A stretch of DNA of 64,000 nucleotides from Raphanus sativus. Its lineage: Eukaryota; Streptophyta; Magnoliopsida; Brassicales; Brassicaceae. Position 1 is the first letter of the stretch, and each line of letters opens with the position of its first letter. Both the position numbers and the translations under genes were made by a program. Below are positions 35,738 to 47,699 of the stretch, one piece after another. Location of the stretch: the NCBI RefSeq assembly GCF_000801105.2, contig NC_079516.1:19002998-19066997 (forward strand), read 5' to 3'. The notes below the pieces were generated by a model. The model saw only the letters and a list, made by a program, of their open reading frames with translations. It was not told where the DNA came from and did not search any database.

Positions 35738-36479
35738 ACAAAGAGAGTTTGTTTAGTGTTTGGTGTGAAAGATGAGAAGGCTAGAGAGAGAGAGGTGAGG
35801 GAGGGAAGATACAGATGGGAGGAGGGGAAGAGAAGATATTAATGATTGAAGCCGTACAGTGATGAGTAAGTAGCCACTGGTTTTAAGAGAGAGGCCATGG
35901 AAAGCGACCCGTGATAGCTGTAGTAGTGGCACGCATTCGTAAATAACTTCAATTTGTACTGCCCCTATTTAAAAAAAACATATTTTTTGTTGTTTTAGTT
36001 ATTAAAACAAACGAAACACACGATGCATATTTAAATAGTTTTATATTACAAAAATCCAAAACTGAGTTGTGTAGAGAGAAGACTTTTCTGTTGACGATGT
36101 GTAAAGAAGAAGCGTTACTGTGATCAAACTCGATTACATGCTTAGTTTTTGTACATGCTAAATGAATGTTGCGTTTGGATTAATGAAGAGAAGAATGATT
36201 TAGTGTTACTACGTATGACTATGAGACGCACACAAACCTACTCTAGTCCATATGCACATGGCCTATTCTTTTTACTTTTCAATTTTCTTAAAGTAATTAA
36301 GGTAGAAATTTATTAAAATACACATATATTACACCCAATTAAAACCTGAATTTTCAGATTTACAGTTGAAAATTTTGAACTCTGGCTTAAATATTTTTAG
36401 GCCGGCTCTCTCCATTAGGCCAATTCGTCTTGGAATCAACTATTTTTTCAGATAATCTACATTTGTATGTTTTTTTATC
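35738..36479. other. ARR14 5' flank and spacer
   Basis: Upstream side of ARR14. Purine-rich GAGAGAGAG tracts at about 35776-35800 look like the 5' leader. Beyond about 35950 the sequence is AT-rich without recognisable features. Confidence 0.4.
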
Positions 36480-36789
36480 GAGAAACTTACATTAAAAGAC
36501 ACAATTCATCTTTTGTTTACGTTAAAAGATTTCTATAGAAAAAAACACGTTTTTTTACAGCTGGAATATTATAGACGTAAATAATCCTCTACTTGTATAA
36601 ATACAAGAACATTTCTTTTAAAGATGCAAATATAAAGCAATTAGATTTGTTACAGGTTGCAAATAAATAAATATTTTAAAAATATATTAAACGGTGTATT
36701 TTTGGGATAAAACAGATCGAAGAAGATGTGGTGGTAACAAATCCGTGGATAAGAAAGATGGTTATATATGTAGTGTTTCTAACATACAA

Positions 36790-37705
36790 AAAGTACAAAT
36801 TTTCTACCACCACAATATTTAGCAATACGATATCCACCACCACCTTCCTGCTCCTCAAATCTTCCACCTCTGTATCCATATCCTCTATCACAGCATCCAC
36901 CACTACGCATCCACTACTACCACTTCCTCCTCACGTCTTTCACCTCCGTATCCACATCCACCACCATAACATCTACAACCACGATATCCACCACCACATC
37001 CTCTTCCTCACATTTTTTACTTCTGTATCCACATCCACCACCACAACATTCACCATCACAGCATCACAAATTCGTGGACAAGAAAAAGTGGTTAGGTATG
37101 TATGTTATAGACACATTTGTTATTGTTGTGGACATAATTGTTGTGGTTAGGATATCAAAAAGTACAAATTTTCTAACATATATAATGTAGACGCGATACA
37201 GTGAGTAAGTAAAATATAACTAACTTAACTTGATTAACATACATAAAGTACAAAGTTTCCACCACCACAACATTGAGCAACACTACATCAACCACCAACT
37301 CCTGCTCTTCAAATCTTCCACCTATGTATTAACATCCTCTGCCACAACACCACCACCGCGAATCCACTACCACCATCTCCTCCTCACGTCTTCCACCTCT
37401 GTATCCACATCCACCACCATAACATTCAGCATAACAACATCCACCACCACCTCTTGATCCTCAAATCTTCTACTTCTGTATCCACATCTACCACCACAAT
37501 ATCCACCACCACCACTTCCTCTTCACGCCTTCCACCTCCGTATCCACATCCACCACCATATCCACAACCACGACATCAACAACCACCACCACCTCCTCTT
37601 CCTCTTCACGTCTTCCACCTCTGTATCTACATCCACCACCACATCATCCACCATCACGGCATCCACCACCACCATTTCCTCCTCATGTCTTCCACCTACA
37701 GATCT
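36790..37705. repeat. CCACCA-rich minisatellite, left arm
   Basis: Degenerate units of about 60-100 bp built from CTTCCACCTCTGTATCCACA and TCCACCACCACAACATCCAC words. Confidence 0.8.
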
Positions 37706-38213
37706 TGAAACTAAGATAAGAAAAAATCAGACAAGAAACTAGACTTTCCTTAGAGAATCACAATTGAGAATGGATTGGAGTTTTTGGATTCATGGTGTGA
37801 CTCACCAATGGCCGAGGCTAATCTTGCGGAGCAGTCTCAGATCGAGTAAAAGCTAGAGGTGGAGACAGAGAGCTTGTACAGAGTGACGGCTCTGACGCTT
37901 CACCAAAGACGCCACGACGAATATCGTGTTACAGAGGAGAAAAATCACAGCAAGAGAGATTTGTGTAGTGAAGGTTCAATTTCTATAACATTTGGTGCCA
38001 AAATTTGATTTTTAGATCGAGAAGATTGGGAGAAAAGAGAGAAAGGAGAAAGGGGTTAGGATTATCTTTTGGAGCTTTTGTCGATTTAGAAATTTGAATA
38101 GATAAGATTACTAGAGAGGTAAAAATAGATTATTTGTTTTAATAAATAAAAATAAAATAGCAGATCTGTTTTATTTAGTTGGAAAGGCTAACGAATCGAC
38201 AACCCCATCAGTT

Positions 38214-39316
38214 AGAGACTATCTTGGTAAAATTGCAAAAAGAAAGTGTGTCAACTCAGATTGTGTCCTTTAAGAGTAATTGACAATTCATATTATGTCT
38301 CCCAGAGTAATATTTTCTTTTGGACTTTAGCTCGTGAAATCGACTTACTTTCTGGTTACTTCTTTGATTACTGAGTGCTCTCCTTGTTATCCCCTCCCCA
38401 CTCGTCCTGAGGGTCTGCTAATAACAATTATGTGTGTGGTTAAAACATTGAAGTAAATGTTTAAACACACGAATCTTATTAAATCTAACTGCAATGGAGA
38501 AAGAAGTTTCAGTCCTGCTCATGTGTGTGGATAATAAAGGACAAGAAAGTAGAAAGAGACGTCTCTCTACAACTAGTAACTCGAAAGGATCTTCGACATC
38601 TACTGTACATTTGCTTTCTGGAAGGATCTTCTTTTGTTTTTGTACGAAAGTTAATAAACACACGAATCTAATTAAATCTAACTGCGATAGTAAAAGACAG
38701 TATAACTGTTAAAAAAAAAGAGTCCAAAATTAAAATAACAAATATAAATATTGAAAATAAAATGAAAACATAAGAAGCAATTATAAATAAAGATTCAAAA
38801 TTTATTAGAAATAAAGATTCAACGCTTAAACAAGAATATCCACTACTGTCAAGCAAGGATCTTCTTTTTATTTTCAATATTTATATTTGTCATTTAAATT
38901 TTGGACTCTCTGTTTTTTTAACAGTTATACTGTCTTTTACTACCGCAGTTAGATTTAATTAGATTCGTGTGTTTATTAACTTTTGTACAAAAACAAAAGA
39001 AGATCATTCTAGAAGCAAATGTACAGTAGTTGTCTAATATCCTTTTGAGTTACTAGTTGTAGAAGGACGTTTCTTTCTACTCTCTTGTCCTTTATTATCC
39101 ACACACATGAGCATGGCTGAAACTTCTTTCTCCATTGCAGCTACTTCTCTTCTTATCTTCTTTGTATCTACCTCCATCGCCTTTGTTAGTGTTTCCAACC
39201 TCTTGGCCAACCTTTTGAGAGACTGTTCATGATCATACCATTCCTTCAACGGCTTAAAGAAGGGCGATTATGCAAGGGAGTCAACAGCAGATAACTATTC
39301 CAGCAAGGCAAAAGCC
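38214..39316. repeat. internal palindrome C/C' (first copy)
   Basis: The segment 38214-38762 and its inverted partner 38868-39316 share TTGGACTCT...GTCTTTTAC and the words around GAGAAAGAAGTTTCAG. In C', the minus strand (39249-39034) encodes KEWYDHEQSLKRLAKRLETL and later AMEKEVS..CVDNKGQESRKK, a coiled-coil-like piece of an unknown protein that seems to have been captured. The same unit is repeated directly at 40671-41690. Confidence 0.65.
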
Positions 39317-40670
39317 TAATTTAGCCTCGACCATTGGTGAGTCACACCATGAATCCAGAAACTCCAATCCATTCTCAATCGTGATTCTCTAAGGAAAGTT
39401 TAGTTTCTTGTCTGATTTTTTCTTATCTTAGTTTCAAGATCTGTAGGTGGAAGACATGAGGAGGAAATGGTGGTGGTGGACGCCGTGATGGTGGATGATG
39501 TGGTGGTGGATGTGGATACAGAGGTGGAAGACGTGAGGAGAAGGTGGTGGTGGTGGTGGATGTCGTGGTTGTGGATGTTATGGTGGTGGATGTGAATACG
39601 GAGGTGGAAGGCGTGAGGAGGAAGTGGTGGTGGTGGATGTTGTGGTGGTAGATATAGATACGGAAGTATAAATTTGAGGAGTAGGAGGTGGTGGTGGATG
39701 CCGTGTTGCTAAATGTTATGGTGGTGGATATAGATACGAAGGTGGAAGACGTGAAGAGGAGGTGGTGTTAGTGGATGCGCGGTGGTGGTGCTGTGGCAGA
39801 GGATGTGAATACATAGGTAGAAGATTTGAAGAGCAGAAGGTGGTGGTTGATGCTGTGTTGCTGAATGTTGTGATGGTGGAAACTTTGTACATTATGTATG
39901 TTTATCAAGTTAAATTATTTATATTTTACTTACTCACTGTAACGCGTCAACACTACATATGTTAGAAACTTTGTAATTTTTGATACCCTAACCATAACAA
40001 TTTTGTCCACAACAATAACAAACGTGTCTATAACATACGTACCTAACCACTTTTTTCTTGTCCACGAATTTTTGATGCCGTGATGGTGAATGCTGTAGTG
40101 GTGGATGTGGATACGGAGGTAGAAAATGTAAGGAAGAGAAGGTGGTGGTGGATGTCGTGGTTGTGGATGTTATGGTGGTGGATGTGGATACAGAGGTGGA
40201 AGACATGAAGAGGAGGTGGTGGTAGTGGATGAGTGGTGGTGGATGCCGTGATAGAGGATATGGATACAGAGGTGGAAGATTTGAGGAGCAGGAAGGTGGT
40301 GGTGGATACCGTATTGCTGAATATTGTGGTGGTGGAAAATTTGTACTTTATGTATGTTAGAAACACTACATATCTAACCACCTTTTCTTATCCACGGATT
40401 TGTGACCATCACATCTTTTTGATCTGTTTTATCCCAAAACGCACCATTTAATATATTTTTAAAATAATTATTTATTTGCAACTAGTAACAAATCTAGTTG
40501 CTTTATATTAGCATCTTTAAAAGAAATGTTCTTGTATTTACACAAACAGAGGGTTATTTACGTACACAATATTCCAGTTGTCAAGAAAAAGTGTCTCTTT
40601 TACACAAAATGTCTTTTAACGTAAGTAAAAGATGAATTGTGTCTTTTAATGTAAGTTTCTCTTAGTTAAA

Positions 40671-41690
40671 GGCTATCTTGGTAAAATTGCAAGAAGAAAG
40701 TGTGTCAACTCAGATTGTGTCCTTTAGAGTAATTGACAATTCATTTTGTGTCTCCGAGAGTAATATTTTCTTTTTTATCAGCCATGTTAGACTTTAGCTC
40801 GTGGAATTGACTTACTTTCTGGTTACTTCTTTGATTCCTGAGTGCTCTCCTTGTTATCCCCTCCCCACTCGTCCTGAGGGTCTGTTAATAACAGTTATGT
40901 GTGTGGTTAAAACATTGACGTAAGTATTTAAACACATGAATCTTATTAAATCTAACTGCAATGGAGAAAAAAAGTTCCAGCCCTGCTCATGCGTGTGAAT
41001 AATAAAGGACAAGAGAGTAGAAAAAGATGTCTCACTACAACTAGTAACTCGAAAAGATCTTCGAAAGCTACTGTACATTTGCTTTCTGAAATGATCTTTT
41101 TGTTTTTGTACGAAAGTTAACTAACACACGAATCTAATTAAATCTCACTGCGGTAGTAAAATACAATATAATTGTTAAAAAAAGAGTCCAAAATTTATTT
41201 TCAATATTCATATTTGTCATTTAAATTTTGGACTCTTTTTTTTAACAAGTTATACTGTCTTTTACTACCACAGTTATATTTAATTAGATTCATGTGTTTA
41301 TTAACTTTTGTATAAAAGCAAAAGAAAATCCTTCCAAAAGCAAATGTATAGTAGCTGTTGAAGATCTTTTCGAATTACTAGTTATAGAGAGACGTCTGTT
41401 TCTACTCTCTTGTCCTTTATTATCCACATACATGAGTAGATGAAACTTCTTTCTCCATTGCAGCTACTTCTCTTCTCATCTTCTTTGCCTCTACCTCCAT
41501 TGCCTTTGTTAGTATTTCCAACCTCTTCTTTGTCTCTACCTCCATTGCCTTTGTTAGTATTTCCAACCTCTTGGCCAACCTTTTGAGAGACAGTTCATGA
41601 TCATACCATTTCTTCAACGGTTTAAAGAAGGGCGATGATTATGCAGGGGAATCAACAGCAGAGAACTATTCCAGCAAGGCAAAAGCCTAA
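40671..41690. repeat. internal palindrome C/C' (second copy)
   Basis: 40671-41198 repeats 38214-38762 in direct orientation (shared words CTATCTTGGTAAAATTGCAA and CCCCTCCCCACTCGTCCTGA), and 41196-41690 repeats 38868-39316. The two halves are inverted to each other with almost no spacer. The minus strand at 41617-41420 again encodes LSLKRLAKRLEILTKAMEVE, with a short in-frame duplication. Confidence 0.65.
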
Positions 41691-41814
41691 ACAAGACAAG
41701 ATGGCGAAGCAAATGTCTTGTTGTTTTTACCAGTAAAGGTTAAGAGAAGCGTTTTACATACAATTAAATAATTAAAAAAGGTCTGTTTTACATAACAAAA
41801 TTGAACACTTGTTT

Positions 41815-44800
41815 TCAGAGATTTTGTTTCATAGCATTGATGATTTCCCAACCAAGCTCTAAATCTGCAACAGACCAGTTGCAACACAAGAACTTAACTT
41901 CACTACAGCTACTTATCCCTCTTCTATGAACACACTCCTCTTTCAGACACAAAGAGCCCTTGAAAGATCCAACCTGCAAACAGGTCTCAGATTCATGGAT
42001 CTCAGCATAAGACACAGTCTCCGAGATCTTTTTCGACAACAGTTTGATCAGACCAACACCATCTGTTTCTCCCTTAACTTTAACAGGACAACAATAAGCC
42101 AAAGAAACAATATGGTCCTCCTCACGTAATGCCTCAGAGACTTCATCTTGGTGAACAATCTTTGCCTTTTTGCTCTTCTCTATTACCAAAACCCCATCAG
42201 AGGTTCTCTGGTCTGTAACACGGAGCTGAGCAGAGGAGTTTGAGAATCTGAAGTTTGGGTTAGAGCAGCTTTTGAGGAACATATCAGAAGCGTTTGCTTT
42301 TATAAAAGCGGTTGAAGCGACTGAAACTGTTTCACCATTGGCAGGGACGAAACAGGGGATGTCAAGCTCTGAGGTTATCTTATCCTTGAGAGACATCATG
42401 CTAGGTTTTTCCCCGTGCACGAGTACAACGTTCTTTGGGGATAGAAACTTTGTGAGATCCATTATTCCTTTTGCATCTGTGTGAGGACTGAAAGCCACTT
42501 GATGTATCTGATAAAAAATAACATCAAGACTTTTAAGTTTATGGTCTACTGTTTGAATAAGATTTAGGAAGAAAGAGCAGACAGACCTTGCATCGGACAT
42601 CAACCTTGGTGCCATTGTAGAGATCAACCGTTGTCGGTTTACCAGACATCAGTTTGTGACCAACGGTACCAGCCACAGAGTATCTGTAGGGAAGAAATGA
42701 GAAACAAGTGTGCCTTAGATGCTAAGAAAAAAATAACATAAAATGCTAAGAAAATGGAACACTTACCCGGGCAGAGCAACGAGATTAAGGGGTGAAGGAG
42801 CCCAATGCTTGAACACTTCCAGTGAGAATCCGGCACAGAGCATACCGGGTGTGGCAAAGAGAACACATGGCCCAGGAGCATGTATAAGAGATCGATCGAA
42901 ATCTTTAACTGCAGAGTAGTTACAAAACAAGCAAAGACAAATAACTGAGAACAATAAAAGAACGCAATTGATCATGTAAAGAGCAAGTAGATTCCAAAGG
43001 TCCGATATTTTCAGCACAGCATAGTTTAACTTCTTTTTATCATTGAATTTTTTTTCAACGTTCCAGGTTAGTCAGCATACCATTCTTAAAATCAAATGGG
43101 TTATGCGCAACATGCTTTTCTTTAACGTTCTGGCTTGTCCAGCTGATGAGCATTTTGTAATACATGTTTGCTTGGATGGTCAGACCTGTAAACATGCAAT
43201 TTTGTCAATTTTAAAAGAAATTAGAACTATGCTGAGCTTATTAATCTGCAGAAACTATTTCAAATCAGGAATGGTGGTGATTTGACAGACCTGACGAGAA
43301 GTATATTGGAACCTTTATATTCATGCGCTCCCAGTAATCATCGAGCAGCATGCATAGTTCCTGAACAAGGAAACGCAGTTGTAAACGAGACAGCAGAGAA
43401 GTACAGTAACAAGAATTTTTGTTCTAAGAAAGGGATAAAACAATCAAAGAGAGCCAAAACATACCTGAGCCCTTCCAAGAGCAAATGAAGGAATCAGAGC
43501 TTTCCCTCCGCCAGCAACACATTTATGAACCTGGAAGATTTTTCTCAGATATTAGACCATTACCAAACGAAAGCCGAAGCCCCCTAAACGAGTAGTTTAG
43601 TACATTGGTGAAGGAACAAAGACAACAATGCTATCATCAAGCAGACATACAGCTTGAAGAAACTCTCTCTCCCGGGGATATTTTGAGCCGCGAGTGGTAG
43701 TTGCATATGTGGACCTAAACACACATTTTCAAACAAAAAAAAATCAAATATAGTTTCTAATCAATACCACTGAACATGATTGTGATAGTTTTCCATACTC
43801 TGATATGAGAAGATCCAACTGGAGCCTGTCGATTTTCGCTGCTCCAAGATGTCTATCTGTAGTCATATTGTAATCTCCGGTGTACACAATCGCAGCATCT
43901 CCCACCTTCGCATAAACCATCACTGCTCCAAGGACCTAATGACAATTACAAGAGAGAAAACTATGAATATAAAAAAAAACATAGGACGAAGTCCAAAGTA
44001 GCTCTCTGAATGAGTTTCTTACATGCCCTGCATAATAGGCACGGATTTGAAGGTCTTGATCAACTTGAATCGTCTGCTTCAAGTCCAATGGAATTACTAA
44101 CAGAAGGAAGCCAAGTTATAGACACTGCAACATTCACCAAAGATAAAGATGGAATCCAATAATAATAATCAAAGCACCTTTGTTCATGCAAGTAGCGATA
44201 TGGGCGGAAGTGAAAAGCTCCTCCTCGCCTCTTCTATCCACCATAATCCTCCTATAGTCCTCAAGCATCAACGGAGACAAAGCCTTCGTGGGATACTACA
44301 AAAGAGACAAACCAGAGTTAAGAAAAAAAAACTCAATTAGACATTTCATCGAACACCTTGAGTACACAAAAAAAAAAAAAAACTCACCGACATGTAAACA
44401 GGACCATTGTACCCACAGACCTCCGTGAAGTAAGGAAGCGCTCCGACATGATCCATATGACTATTCAAAACACAAACAAAATTAGAAACCCATACGATCC
44501 CAGAGTAATAAAGGAGACAACTTTAAGGGGTTATAGAGATGGATATCATACAAGTGAGTGATGATGACACAAGAGATGGTTTTGTCGAAATCACCGGACT
44601 TGGAGAGGATGGAGAAGTCTGGGTACCGGTTGTGGTCGTCGCAGCCCATGTGCATCCCGCAGTCGAACATTATCTTTTTGTTATTGATCGTTACTACTAC
44701 ACAGCTCTTCCCTATCTCTTGTCCAGCACCTGCAACGAAAGACAGACGCTGTTGATACTTTTAATAGCGAAATCGTGAAATTTTGATGAAGAAGGGGGAA

Positions 44801-44832
44801 GTGTTACCGAGTACGAGGCAATCGATCGCCAT
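41815..44832 (-). CDS. CPSF73-II: CPSF73-II, cleavage and polyadenylation factor subunit
   Basis: A metallo-beta-lactamase/beta-CASP RNA nuclease of the mRNA 3'-end processing machinery; the plant paralogue is related to animal INTS11 and is needed for female gametophytes. Thirteen exons join in frame: 44832-44808, 44729-44552, 44460-44388, 44295-44178, 44096-44023, 43935-43799, 43714-43651, 43530-43465, 43360-43291, 43185-43081, 42908-42767, 42683-42587 and 42507-41815. They give 613 residues, the Arabidopsis length. The zinc-binding HFHMDH (67-72) is intact and split by intron 2. The Asp of YTGDYNM, the beta-CASP segment ([13 protein letters not shown]) and the late His of [11 protein letters not shown] (encoded IHQ here) are present. 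The C-terminus ends [15 protein letters not shown]. No frame break is seen. Confidence 0.95.
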
Positions 44833-45179
44833 AGAAGTCGTTACGTTACGGAAGGAAAAGAAAAAATAAATTAAAAAGACAGGAGAAGAAACAAGTTTCG
44901 GTCGACGAGGTTGCGAATGGCGGCAACGGGCAAACGGTCAAATTGTCCTTCCATGTTTTATAGCTTAAAATGGACCCAAAAAGTAGCGTAAAGCCCACTA
45001 ATAACAACACAAACTTTTTTTTTTTCGATTAGTTCAATACTTCTAATTGTTTTAGGGATAACTAGGAAAATACCCTATGTTTTCAGATTTGAAAAATATA
45101 TTAATTTAATTTGTTTTTTGAAAATTACACTTGTCAAATATGTAAAAAGACATTTGACCACAACTGAAGAAGCCTGACT
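44833..45179. other. CPSF73-II 5' flank
   Basis: Promoter-side spacer of CPSF73-II, running into the Copia fragment. No distinct motif stands out. Confidence 0.4.
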
Positions 45180-46490
45180 ATAGGTCTCGAATGATAGTGC
45201 ATCTCGGTACGGAGTCAGGATCAAAGATTTACCATCTATATGACCAATTTACACGAAAGGTGATTGTAAGTAGAGACGTTATCTTTGATGAGACAAAAGG
45301 GTGAAACTGGAACAAACAGTGGCGGAACTAGGTAAGGAGGAGGTGGGGCAGCTGCCCCCCATGATATTTTTTTCTTTTGTGTAATTTGGTTTAGAAATTT
45401 TATAATGCCCTGAATGAAAATTTAAACTTATATATGTATTACTAGTGTTTTGTTGTTTTGCCCCGGGTAGAGATTCATCCTAGATCCGCCATTGGGAACA
45501 AAGATGATGCAGAGATACGTGTTGATACAAGATTTGTGATTACACCTAGTATATTCGGAAACCATGGTGTAAACGAAGACGAAGGAAGAAGCTTCTCCTC
45601 AAATAATACCATCAAAAACAGAGAAGAAGAAAAAAAGATATGTGATACTGAAGATAGTATCAACTCTGCACTACGTCAAAGTGAATTTGAAACTAATAGT
45701 GAAGATCAACAAGACATTCTGAGAAGATCAGAGAAGCAAACAATGCGGTTTAAATATCTTGATGACTAAATCTTATTGATTGAAGAAGTTGTATAAGAAA
45801 TAATACTCTTTCTTAATAACGAGCCAAGAAACTTTAGAGAAGCTAAAGACTTGGAAGAATGGAGAAGGGCTTGTGAAGAGGAGATTGAGTATATCATCAA
45901 GAATAAGACATGGGAGTTAGTTGATCTTCCTTATGGAGCAAAGCCAATAGGCTTAAAATCGGTATTCAAGATTAAACGGAACTCAAATAGAACTATTAAT
46001 AAGTACAAAGCAAGACTAGTAGTCAAAGGATATGTGCAGCAACATGGGATCGATTTCGACAAGGTGTTCGCTCCGGTTGCTCGCCTTGAGACCATATGGT
46101 TACTAATCAGCCTAGCTGCGACTAATGGACGGGAGGTCCATCATCTCAACGTTAAAACCTAATATGTATCACTAGAGGGTTTATAGACAAGGGATGTGAA
46201 AACAAAGTTTACAAACTTAATAAGCTATATACAGACTGAGACAAAGCACCAAGGGCTTGGAACAACAAACTCAGTCAGATACTTATGGAGCTTGGGTTTG
46301 TTAAATGTTCAAAGGAGCCATCAGTTTACCGGAAGATGGTGAAAGGAGAACTTCTTGTTGTGGTTGTATATGTTGATGATCTGTTTGTAACTGGTACAAA
46401 CAAAAGGCTCATCGATGAGTTTAAGAAGAAATGGTGTGCAAGTTTGACATGAGTGATCTTGGCAAACTAACAAAAATGTATTTTCTTACG
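45180..46490 (+). pseudogene. truncated Ty1/Copia retrotransposon polyprotein
   Basis: The part at 45185-45310 reads like the end of a Copia integrase domain (HLGTESGSKIYHLYDQFTRK, VIVSRDVIFDE). After a MITE insertion the hinge continues, then the reverse transcriptase: EWRRACEEEIEYIIKNKTWE, KSVFKIKRN, KARLVVKGYVQQHGIDF, FAPVARLETI, and after stops and shifts WNNKLSQILMELGFVKCS and the YVDD active-site box (about 46366-46380). Stops occur at 45766, 45795, 46160 and later. There is no gag, protease, RNase H or LTR in view, so it is an old dead fragment. Confidence 0.85.
45317..45494. mobile_element. hAT-type MITE inside the Copia fragment
   Basis: The element is 178 bp, with ends CAGTGGCGGAACTAGGT and, from the other side, CAATGGCGGATCTAGGATGA. 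It is flanked by a perfect 8-bp duplication GGAACAAA at 45309-45316 and 45495-45502. The CARTGGCGG termini and 8-bp target sites are the hAT pattern. The interior is AT-rich and non-coding. Confidence 0.85.
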
Positions 46491-46814
46491 TATATTTTTA
46501 TTAAATTAGTTGAATTTATCTTAATATAGATAATTAATTATGACAGATAGGTGATTACAAACAAACAAAAAAAAAGAGATAACAACAAATGATATTTGGA
46601 GTTAATCCAAAGAGTTAATCCAAATATATTTCCTTTGCTATCATACTTTACAAAATATACTACTACTTACCTGAGGCTTACAACGCGGTGATAAATATAA
46701 ACAAAAAATATAAGTGGAACTATATATACATATATCTATATGTGTGTGTGTGTTTATAGTCCCTTCCTCGAAGAAAGTATCAAACCCTAAATTGAAAGAG
46801 AGTTTCTGAAAGTC

Positions 46815-47680
46815 ATGGGGAACGACAATGGTAAGATGACTTACTCTTTCGAGATAGACAAGTTCTCCCAAAGGACTACTGTATTTTCGACTCCTATATT
46901 CTCAACCGGATCCTGCAACTGGTAAAAAACAAGAATTTAAATTTAGATACTTTCTGCACATGTTTTTTTTGTGAACTACATTCTACACATTTTACTGACT
47001 AAATTAAACTAACTTTTGTTTTATTTTTCTAGGTATGTTAACTTATATCCCAAGGGAGATATGAATACTAGTAAAAATATGTCTCTGTGGCTAAGAGTTC
47101 CAGATCCTCTCTTACGGCCTTTGTCTTGGTCGAGACGGACGTCGTTTCGCTTCGTCATTGTCAACCCATCAAACGTTAACAGTTCCCGAACCCTCAGTAA
47201 TTCGTCTTTTTAAAGCCCTCCTTTTAATTTCACTAACATGAAAAGATAATATATATTTTTCTTTTAAAAAACTTTTTATTTCAGTATGATTTTTTTTTTA
47301 ATTTTGTTCATTTCTCCATATATCCACAGTATCTGCTAACTACATCTTTAACAAGGTAATGCATAGCGGGGGTTTTAGAACGGACTTGAGCCTTTCCAAA
47401 CTTCAAGAGAAAAAAATAGAGCAACTCATTGAAGATGGTCTAAGAAAAGTGGTCTTAGTACCGCTGCGGACTCAGCTTTTTGTGGCTCCACCTCTTTCCT
47501 CGTACCTGCAGAAGAGGTAGATGGGATTATGGTCGACAAAAAGACCGTTTTGTTCGAAGAATCAATTCGAATTCCTTTCACATCTCATGGTATGTTGGTT
47601 CTGTTTCATCACACCATACAATCTCTTATCTGTTTTTCTATGAATGTAGAATGTGTGTGTGTTGTTCTCTTCTTTCTCTA
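46815..47680 (+). pseudogene. MATH/TRAF-like domain gene, broken
   Basis: MATH-domain proteins bind partner proteins, and plants have large families of them. Exon 1 (46815-46921) encodes MTYSFEIDKFSQRTTVFSTP and GSCNW. Exon 2 (47033-47196) encodes YVNLYPKGDMN, then SLWLRVPDPL and WSRRTSFRFVIVNP, the core of a MATH domain. Exon 3 from 47332 reads ISANYIFNK and on to LRTQLFV, but then needs a frame change at about 47475 to reach FLVPAEEVDGIMVDKKTVLF, the expected end. The single shift makes it probably non-functional. Arabidopsis has a TRAF-like gene (At2g01790) near this block, which may or may not be the relative. Confidence 0.55.
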
Positions 47681-47699
47681 GACTGAGGCAATGCCCCTT

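Larger units (their letters stand above)
36480..40661. mobile_element. foldback-like structure with 1.34-kb inverted arms
   Basis: The left arm 36480-37823 and right arm 39320-40661 are inverted copies along their whole length. Matching end words are GAGAAACTTACATTAAAAGA at the outside and CTCACCAATGG-CGAGGCTAA at the inside, with spacer 37824-39319. Most of each arm is a degenerate minisatellite. Read in the GGTGGTGGATG orientation it suggests a glycine-rich protein (GGGC..GYRGGRRE words) ending with a Cys/Tyr-rich motif, VRYVCYRHVCYCCG, like the ends of AtGRP3-type proteins. The frame is not kept, so no gene is claimed. Long inverted arms made of short internal repeats fit foldback transposons. 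Target duplications were not found. Confidence 0.6.

Noticed and set aside
36728..40381. Thr/Ser/His-rich ORFs in the foldback arms
   Set aside because: They come from the CCACCA minisatellite read in different frames, and none keeps a frame through the arm.
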